Of a stretch of 64,000 nt of DNA, positions 58,240 to 64,000 are shown one piece after another. Numbering within the stretch: the first letter of the stretch is position 1; each line of letters starts with the position of its first letter. The notes under the pieces were generated by a model. It saw nothing but the letters and a program-made list of their open reading frames with translations, had not been told where the DNA came from and searched no databases. The stretch covers positions 4,148,065 through 4,212,064 of the forward strand of contig NZ_CP056122.1 in NCBI RefSeq assembly GCF_018219455.1, in the 5' to 3' direction. Made by a program: the position numbers and the translations under genes. Source of the stretch: Moritella sp. 5. GTDB taxonomy: Bacteria; Pseudomonadota; Gammaproteobacteria; Enterobacterales; Moritellaceae.

Positions 58240-59850
58240 ATGAAATTTAAATTATCCATTCCGGTATTGATATTACTGACCGGGTGTCAAATGATGCCTG
58301 AAGATCGTAGTAACGATGAGCAAACAACTATAACGCCTGTCGTTGCCCAATCTCAAGAAGCCAGTAATAAAGAGAGCGGTTTAGATAGTATTGCAGCAGA
58401 AGAAGAAAAAATTGCGAAACTTATTATTGCCGAAGACGTTACTGTCAAGCCAATTGATAATGTTTGGGTGCGTATTTCTGAGCAAATGAGCATTCCGATT
58501 CCCGATAATGCGCGTATTGCAAAGCACCGTAATTGGTACTTGAAGCATCCACAGCACTTAAAAACAGTATCACAGCGTGCAGAACCGTTTCTATATCTTA
58601 TTGTTGAAGAACTCGAGCGTCGTAACTTACCGCTAGAACTAGCGCTATTACCTGTCGTTGAAAGTGCATTTGACCCCTTTGCCTACTCACACGGCAGTGC
58701 ATCGGGTATGTGGCAATTCGTTCCAGGTACAGCGAAACGTTTCGGCCTCGAACAAAACTGGTGGTACGATGGCCGTCGTGATGTACTGGCATCAACCAGC
58801 GCCGCATTAACCTATATGGAATACCTAAACCGCCGATTTAAAGGTGACTGGTTGGCTGCCCTAGCCTCTTACAATTCCGGTGAAGGTCGTGTTGGACGTT
58901 CTATTAAGCGTAACCAAAAAGCCGGTCTACCGACTGATTTCTGGTCCCTGTCTCTGCCAAAAGAAACAGAGGCATACGTCCCTAAATTATTAGCACTTGC
59001 TGATATTTTACAAAACCCAGAAAAATACCATGTCACGCTGCCAGTGATCGATAATGAGCCTGCAATTCAGCAAGTTGACGTTGACAGTCAAATCGATTTA
59101 GCACTTGCTGCTGACTTAGCGGGCATGGAAGTCACTCAGTTACAACGTCTTAATCCAGGTTTCAACCAATGGGCAACGGCACCAAATGGACCACATACGT
59201 TATTAATTCCGAATGATAATGTAGAAAAATTTAAAACTGCATTAGCAAGAACTGACGCAAAAGGTCGTCTAAACTGGGTTCGCTATAAAGTGAAGCCAGG
59301 CGATAGCCTAAGCGAGGTTGCACAAAACTATAATACCTCAAGCAAGATCATTGCCTCGGTTAATAATCTAGACAGCAGTACAATCAAGATCGGACAAGCG
59401 TTACTTATCCCAATGGCCGCGAAAGAACTCGATTATTATAAATTTAGCGAATCATCACGTATCACGCGCCGCCAAGAAAAACCAGCAGGCCGTTTTAAAG
59501 TTGTACATAAAGTACAATCAGGTGATAACTTATGGGATATTTCACGGGCCTATAAAGTTAACTACAAAAGTTTGGCCAAATGGAATAATATCGCGCCTAG
59601 AGATACACTGAAGGTCAATCAAAAGCTCGTGGTTTGGCAAGGTAAAAAACAAGGGAGCACTAATGGCAAAGGTGTTATGCGTAATATCACCTATAAAGTC
59701 CGTCCAGGCGATTCGCTTGCACGTATTGCCAATAAGTTTAATGTCAGAGTTAAAGACCTTGTAAGGTGGAATGGACTGGCTAATCAGAAGTATATCCAAC
59801 CAGGGCAAGCATTGCGCCTTTATATTGATGTAACAAAAGTAAATACCTAG
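58240..59850 (+). CDS. mltD: MltD, lytic transglycosylase with three LysM repeats
   Basis: 536 aa. Lipobox L-T-G-C (Cys16). SLT catalytic domain at about 110-260, with Glu141 in VVESAFDPFAYSHGSASGMW and ALASYNSGEGRV. Three LysM units at 348-391, 423-466 and 484-529 bind peptidoglycan. Cuts glycan strands, leaving 1,6-anhydro ends. Follows gloB by 104 nt, as in E. coli. Confidence 0.95.
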   Translation: MKFKLSIPVLILLTGCQMMPEDRSNDEQTTITPVVAQSQEASNKESGLDSIAAEEEKIAKLIIAEDVTVKPIDNVWVRISEQMSIPIPDNARIAKHRNWYLKHPQHLKTVSQRAEPFLYLIVEELERRNLPLELALLPVVESAFDPFAYSHGSASGMWQFVPGTAKRFGLEQNWWYDGRRDVLASTSAALTYMEYLNRRFKGDWLAALASYNSGEGRVGRSIKRNQKAGLPTDFWSLSLPKETEAYVPKLLALADILQNPEKYHVTLPVIDNEPAIQQVDVDSQIDLALAADLAGMEVTQLQRLNPGFNQWATAPNGPHTLLIPNDNVEKFKTALARTDAKGRLNWVRYKVKPGDSLSEVAQNYNTSSKIIASVNNLDSSTIKIGQALLIPMAAKELDYYKFSESSRITRRQEKPAGRFKVVHKVQSGDNLWDISRAYKVNYKSLAKWNNIAPRDTLKVNQKLVVWQGKKQGSTNGKGVMRNITYKVRPGDSLARIANKFNVRVKDLVRWNGLANQKYIQPGQALRLYIDVTKVNT

Positions 59851-59897
59851 TGAAACAGCTCCTTACGCTATGTATAACTTAAAAAGAATACACGCAT

Positions 59898-59946
59898 AAA
59901 AAATGGCTTACGCTAAGATTTAACTCTTAACCGTAAGCCATTTTTA
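59898..59946. terminator. Bidirectional terminator between mltD and the chalcone-isomerase-like gene
   Basis: AAAAAATGGCTTACG pairs with CGTAAGCCATTTTT (with a short mismatch) around a loop. The A/T flanks allow both directions. Confidence 0.82.
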
Positions 59947-59988
59947 TTACGCTTAATTTGCATGTTTAAACACTTGTTAAAACATGAA

Positions 59989-60540
59989 TTATAAACCAAG
60001 CATATCGTCTTTCAGATCATCATCAGCAGGTTTATCACCTAACCAGATAGACAACACAGCTTGACGAAAAACGTCGTTATTAATCGTCGATAACTTTTCA
60101 TTATTTTTATACGTTACTAAGCCTTTGCCTGGCGAACTCACTAAAGTAAATTGATCACCTTTAGCAATCTCTTCGCTAAATACACCAATGAACTCTGCAA
60201 TTTCAGCTGAAATTGGCGCTGTATTACCTGCAGTTGCACCATCAAAACCGTCATTAATCGCCGATACCATTTTCTCTGACGTAATCAACCCAGAAATAAT
60301 ATTCAGACGAATTGCACTTACATCTTGGCTTTTTACTACATCTTTATTCACTTTTTGTGTAAATAGCGAACCAACGTACAGATCAATAAAGAATTTACTA
60401 CGAACCCCCGCACCTTGATAATTAAGTGATGCGCCTTCAAGAGATACATTATCTGGAACTGAAACACCTGACACTTCCTGTGCAGCATTTACAGAGAAAC
60501 TTAATAGCATTGCAGACGCTAGAGTTGCTAATTTATTCAT
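59989..60540 (-). CDS. Chalcone-isomerase-like periplasmic protein
   Basis: 183 aa. Signal peptide MNKLATLASAMLLSFSVNA. The remainder (GASLNYQGAGVRSKFFIDLY, then FTLVSSPGKGLVTYKN and SIWLGDKPADDDLK) matches the chalcone-isomerase-like family (PF16036 type) of bacterial proteins, which lack a proven enzyme activity; related folds bind fatty acids. Function unknown. Isolated gene. Confidence 0.82.
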   Translation of the reverse strand: MNKLATLASAMLLSFSVNAAQEVSGVSVPDNVSLEGASLNYQGAGVRSKFFIDLYVGSLFTQKVNKDVVKSQDVSAIRLNIISGLITSEKMVSAINDGFDGATAGNTAPISAEIAEFIGVFSEEIAKGDQFTLVSSPGKGLVTYKNNEKLSTINNDVFRQAVLSIWLGDKPADDDLKDDMLGL

Positions 60541-60666
60541 GACTTAATCCTATGTGGGTCAGTATTAAAACTCTAATTTAACCATAAAGAGGGTAGAGCT
60601 AAAACTCTAATCACTTTGATTACGTCAATTTGATACGATTTTATTACGACTCAATTAATACCTATT

Positions 60667-60702
60667 AAAAAAGCCACTCATTGCTGTAATGAGTGGCTTT
60701 TT
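60667..60702. terminator. Intrinsic terminator of the AGCS symporter gene
   Basis: AAAAAAGCCACTCATT pairs with AATGAGTGGCTTTTT around a short loop; about 37 nt after the symporter stop. Confidence 0.85.
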
Positions 60703-60738
60703 CTAATTTTACAATGCTAATGTAAAGTAACTACAATG

Positions 60739-62154
60739 CTACTTTTTAAATTTAGAATTCCAAATTTCACTGTTAATCTTTTTATCAATTTCAGGGTATT
60801 CAGCACTATCAAATGTAGGCGTCTTACCTTCAGCGAGTTGTTTGTTGTAATCTTTCGCAACGATGATGACATACTTAGACAACATTAAGATGGCGATAAT
60901 ATTGACGAGCGCCATCAAGCCCATTGATGCATCAGCCATGTTCCAAATCAGAGTTGATTTAGCAACGGCACCAAACATAACCATACCTAAAACAGCAGCA
61001 CGGAAGATCCATACCATTACTTTTGAATCTCGGTTCAAAAATAAGATACTTGTTTCTGCGTATGAATAGTTCGCAACAATTGACGTAAATGCAAAGAATA
61101 AAATAGCAATAGCAACAAAGGTACTACCCCAACCGCCTACATGAGATGACAATGCATGCTGAGTTAATTCGATACCACCAATACCCGATGTATCACCAAG
61201 ATCTGAGAGTAGAATGATAGATGCAGTCGCAGTACAGATAACGATAGTATCAATGAACACACCTAGCATCTGAACATAACCTTGTGATGCAGGGTGATTA
61301 GGGAATGGTGCCGCACTTGCAGCCGCATTCGGCGCACTACCCATACCCGCTTCATTCGAGAATAAACCACGTTTGATACCTTGCATCATAGCAACACCTA
61401 ATGCGCCACCAGCAGCTTCTTCTAAGCCGAATGCAGATTTAATGATAAGTTCGAAAATAGCAGGTATTTCTGAAATGTTCATTGCAACAACAACAAACGC
61501 AATCAGAATATAAGCCAGCGCCATGAATGGCACTACGATTTCAGCAAATGCGCCGATCATACGTAGACCACCAAAAATGATAACGCTTGTAAATACAACT
61601 AATACGATACCAACGATAGTTTTATCAAAACCAAATGCATTGTGCATTGAATTAGCAATCGCATCAGACTGAACAGCGTTAAATACCAAACCAAATGCAA
61701 CGATTAGGCAGACAGAGAATACAACGCCCATCCAACGACGGCCTAGACCTTTTTCCATGTAGTAAGCGGGACCACCACGGAAGTTGCCGTCAGCATCTTT
61801 GGTTTTAAATAATTGCGCTAATGCACTCTCAGCAAAACTAGTCGCCATACCAATAACAGCAATTAACCACATCCAGAATACCGCACCAGGACCACCCGCA
61901 GTAATTGCTACAGCAACACCAGCAAGGTTACCAGTACCAACACGTGCAGCTAGACTTGTACATAGCGCTTGAAATGATGATACACCTTCAGAGCTGCTTT
62001 TACGGCTACCAGCAAGAACAGAGAACATGTGAGTAAAATGGCGGAACTGAATAAAACCTAATTTAAAGGTAAAATACAGACCCGTACCGATAAGTAAATA
62101 AATCAGTACAGAGCCCCACAGCAGCCCATTGATAAAGTCGATAACTTCCGTCAT
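60739..62154 (-). CDS. AGCS-family sodium:alanine symporter
   Basis: 471 aa with about 11 transmembrane segments. The family signature GTGNLAGVAVAITAGGPGAV and GLFSNEAGMGSAPNAAASA are clear. Imports alanine or glycine with sodium. A single-gene unit; a long upstream AT-rich spacer precedes it. Confidence 0.92.
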   Translation of the reverse strand: MTEVIDFINGLLWGSVLIYLLIGTGLYFTFKLGFIQFRHFTHMFSVLAGSRKSSSEGVSSFQALCTSLAARVGTGNLAGVAVAITAGGPGAVFWMWLIAVIGMATSFAESALAQLFKTKDADGNFRGGPAYYMEKGLGRRWMGVVFSVCLIVAFGLVFNAVQSDAIANSMHNAFGFDKTIVGIVLVVFTSVIIFGGLRMIGAFAEIVVPFMALAYILIAFVVVAMNISEIPAIFELIIKSAFGLEEAAGGALGVAMMQGIKRGLFSNEAGMGSAPNAAASAAPFPNHPASQGYVQMLGVFIDTIVICTATASIILLSDLGDTSGIGGIELTQHALSSHVGGWGSTFVAIAILFFAFTSIVANYSYAETSILFLNRDSKVMVWIFRAAVLGMVMFGAVAKSTLIWNMADASMGLMALVNIIAILMLSKYVIIVAKDYNKQLAEGKTPTFDSAEYPEIDKKINSEIWNSKFKK

Positions 62155-62474
62155 ATTTTCTTTTCCACAATATTATTAAAGTCCATAGATAGCAGTAAAC
62201 GTAACACCACCAACTAAACGTGGCGCGGAATATAACATAAAAAACCAGTAAATTGTTAATAAACAGGTGTTAAAATTACCGAAGCCGCAATTACAGCCCT
62301 AACTAGATACATATATGTAAAATATTCATATCATTTTTTACATAAACTATTTAATACCTTTTTCATTTTAGGCCTTTTAACGTGATCTGGCACTCAAATG
62401 CGGAGTGAAATATGACTAAGGGCATGAAAAAAATGTTATAGAGAAAGGGTAACTATCATTACAAAGGTGATCCC
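62155..62474. other. 320-bp intergenic region between the symporter and the DUF3545 gene
   Basis: No gene. It holds the symporter promoter region. A TGGCAC-like box at about 62390 resembles a sigma-54 element but its GG-GC spacing is 9 nt, one short. Confidence 0.45.
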
Positions 62475-62642
62475 ATGGAAGGAATAAATCAAGTGTCGAT
62501 AGAAAATACAAAAAAAGAAAAAAAATCGTCTTCAAAACGGAAATGGCGTGAGATTGAAGCGATAAAAGATAAGCTAAGTTTAGAAAAGGAAATGGATGGT
62601 TATAACGATCCTTTAAGTTATTACTCTGATCTTATCGCTTAA
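62475..62642 (+). CDS. DUF3545-like small protein (55 aa)
   Basis: ATG at 62475 with AAAGG upstream, TAA at 62640-62642. Lysine/serine-rich start, then KRKWREIEAIKDKLSLEKEM, which recalls the DUF3545 small proteins of Vibrio and Shewanella. Predicted to be one helix; function unknown. Followed at once by a good terminator, which supports a real gene. Confidence 0.75.
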   Translation: MEGINQVSIENTKKEKKSSSKRKWREIEAIKDKLSLEKEMDGYNDPLSYYSDLIA

Positions 62643-62645
62643 ATA

Positions 62646-62670
62646 AAAAACCGCATTTAATGCGGTTTTT
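62646..62670. terminator. Terminator after the DUF3545 gene, shared with the rhodanese gene
   Basis: AAAAACCGCAT pairs with ATGCGGTTTTT over a short loop, a strong symmetric hairpin between convergent genes. Confidence 0.88.
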
Positions 62671-62696
62671 AATCTGGCCCCCTACATTATTAAATA

Positions 62697-63119
62697 TTAC
62701 CTCTGAACCTCGGTCAATCGACGATTAACAGGGTATCGTTCAAAATCTTCCCAATAATGAATACCACCAATCATTTCTTTTACTACAAACCCTAAAGCTG
62801 AAATTTTTAAAGCCGCTCTAGATGCGCCATTACAACCAGGCCCCCAACAATAGACTACAAATAAGGTATCTTCATCGTACTTTGCGAATGACTCATCATT
62901 TATGTCGCTGTGAGGCATGCTTTCTGCGGTTATTACATGGCTTTTATTAAATGCTTCTGTAGAACGTACATCTAATAATATATAGTTTTTATTATCAGCT
63001 TTAATGTCCGCGTAAACATCTGAACAATCAGTTTCGCAAGCAAGTTTGGTCGCAAAAAAATCATGCGTTTTTTGAGATTGCTCGGCTTGATAAGAAAATG
63101 TATTTGTATTGCTAGGCAT
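62697..63119 (-). CDS. Rhodanese-domain protein
   Basis: 140 aa. One rhodanese domain: ILLDVRSTEAFNKSHVITAE and an active-site loop VVYCWGPGCNGASRA with Cys96 followed by Arg101, the CxxxxR loop of sulfurtransferases; EMIGGIHYWEDFERYP ends it. Sulfur donor and acceptor are unknown. No signal peptide. Divergent from a LysR regulator with a 204-bp spacer. Confidence 0.88.
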   Translation of the reverse strand: MPSNTNTFSYQAEQSQKTHDFFATKLACETDCSDVYADIKADNKNYILLDVRSTEAFNKSHVITAESMPHSDINDESFAKYDEDTLFVVYCWGPGCNGASRAALKISALGFVVKEMIGGIHYWEDFERYPVNRRLTEVQR

Positions 63120-63323
63120 AAGTGCTCCTTATATAATTAATGATTCTAGACTGCATCGAACGCTAGCCTTCAATAGATCTAATTTATCGCGATTTAATAA
63201 AATCTAAAATTCATGATTACTGAAGTCTGCGTTCAACAAAAATGAATTGTGAAATAATTTAGCGAATATAAAATCTACTTTATACTCGCTAAACCTTGTT
63301 GGACTTATTAAAGGGAATTGACC

Positions 63324-64000
63324 TTGGAATTTTATCATTTACGCTCTTTTGTCGCGGTAGCTGAAATAGGCAATTTGACTCAAGCAGCAAAGCGTCTATA
63401 TACGACACCACCAGCTATAAGTGCTCACATTAAATCGCTTGAGGAAGAACTAGCCACCCCTTTATTTATTCGCTCTAATAAAGGCATGTCTTTAACAGAC
63501 AAAGGTCAATTATTATTAAAAAAAGCATATCTAACACTAGATTGCGCTTTAGACTTAGTGAATTTAGCTGCTAATAATCAACATGAGATAATTGGGACAT
63601 TTCACTTAGGTATTAACTTAACAGCCAAGCAAATGAGACTTTCTGAATTAGTAAAAAACCTACAAGAAAACTGCCCAGGTATCAGCTTGGATATTCATCA
63701 GCAATCAACCGGCATAACGATTAATGATATTAGAGAGCATCGTTTAGATGGTGGTTATATTTTTGGTGCTATTCCCGATGACTTTATCGGCGTAGCAGTT
63801 ATGAAGAAAAAGATAACTACAATCGCACCACTTTCGTTTGATTGTAGTAAAATAATGACTCAAGCGGACCTTCGTATTCACCAATGGATAATGATGGGAG
63901 ACTATTGTCCTTTTGATGATTTTCTAAAAAATAAACTTGGAAATAATATCCTATCTACTATAAAAACGAGTGATGAAACCTCTCGATTAGAACTAGTAAA
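63324..64000 (+). CDS. LysR-family regulator (partial, runs off the window)
   Basis: 225 codons are seen from the TTG at 63324, with AAGGG 8 nt upstream; a TTG six nt earlier is less well spaced. N-terminal winged helix MEFYHLRSFVAVAEIGNLTQ (initial TTG read as Met), AAKRLYTTPPAISAHIKSLE, then the start of the effector-binding domain at about 90. Divergence from the rhodanese gene suggests it controls that gene. Confidence 0.88.
   Translation, partial: MEFYHLRSFVAVAEIGNLTQAAKRLYTTPPAISAHIKSLEEELATPLFIRSNKGMSLTDKGQLLLKKAYLTLDCALDLVNLAANNQHEIIGTFHLGINLTAKQMRLSELVKNLQENCPGISLDIHQQSTGITINDIREHRLDGGYIFGAIPDDFIGVAVMKKKITTIAPLSFDCSKIMTQADLRIHQWIMMGDYCPFDDFLKNKLGNNILSTIKTSDETSRLELV

Noticed and set aside
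62388-62402. TGGCACTCAAATGC box upstream of the DUF3545 gene as a sigma-54 promoter
   Set aside because: GG and GC are separated by 9 nt, one less than the required 10, and the gene is not of a known sigma-54 class.

Overview
The window looks like a core chromosomal segment of a moderately AT-rich, psychrophile-type marine gammaproteobacterium (Alteromonadales/Vibrionales side; Moritella, Psychromonas or Shewanella relatives are the best guess, made from protein resemblance and gene order and not checked by any search). Most genes are housekeeping genes in blocks conserved across gammaproteobacteria. No tRNA, rRNA, CRISPR array, prophage or intact insertion sequence was seen.

Layout. 0-2.3 kb: end of a formate dehydrogenase accessory locus (DUF3305-like gene, fdhD, HTH-PBP regulator). 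2.4-6.9 kb: a FadL-like outer-membrane porin and a large Ig-repeat lipoprotein, then an AT-rich gap of 535 bp. 7.4-10.1 kb: 3-hydroxyisobutyryl-CoA hydrolase-like gene, yjdM/phnA, YebC-family gene. 10.4-17.8 kb: bepA, arsC-like, DUF2069, hda, DUF2066, upp, purM-purN. 17.9-23.7 kb: yafJ-gmhA, divergent fadE with a FadR-type operator, pepB. 23.8-26.0 kb: a tandemly duplicated unit holding two PEP-CTERM surface-protein genes, each with a sigma-54-type promoter. 26.0-32.6 kb: the isc iron-sulfur operon (iscR-S-U-A-hscB-hscA-fdx-iscX) and trmJ. 32.9-38.2 kb: secreted lipase with its foldase, suhB, a lipoprotein alpha/beta hydrolase and a patatin. 38.3-44.2 kb: small conserved genes, fadH with a divergent AraC-type regulator, a DTW protein, free-methionine sulfoxide reductase, a flavodoxin-like protein. 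44.5-53.3 kb: der-bamB-yfgM-hisS-ispG-rodZ-pilW-rlmN. 53.7-59.9 kb: ndk, a membrane-anchored hypothetical, dnaQ, yafS-like methyltransferase, gloB, mltD. 60-64 kb: chalcone-isomerase-like protein, AGCS alanine symporter, DUF3545, rhodanese and a divergent LysR regulator cut by the window end.

Theme. Lipid and fatty-acid handling recurs: a FadL-like porin, FadE, FadH, an acyl-CoA hydrolase, an exported lipase with its foldase, a patatin and a lipoprotein hydrolase. Regulation can be read directly at several loci: two abutting IscR type-1 operators before iscR, an 11-bp perfect hairpin between iscR and iscS, a FadR-like operator before fadE, and paired sigma-54 promoters before the PEP-CTERM genes.

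The least ordinary part is the PEP-CTERM duplication. Both proteins have a variant sorting signal (SEP/NEP instead of PEP), a single cysteine and an F-Q-I-A-L-W motif that recalls the Cys-Gln pair of Gram-positive thioester adhesins. The second is the Ig-repeat lipoprotein, which seems to carry an internally duplicated, unrecognised beta-rich module beside a FadL-type pore. Both are hypotheses.
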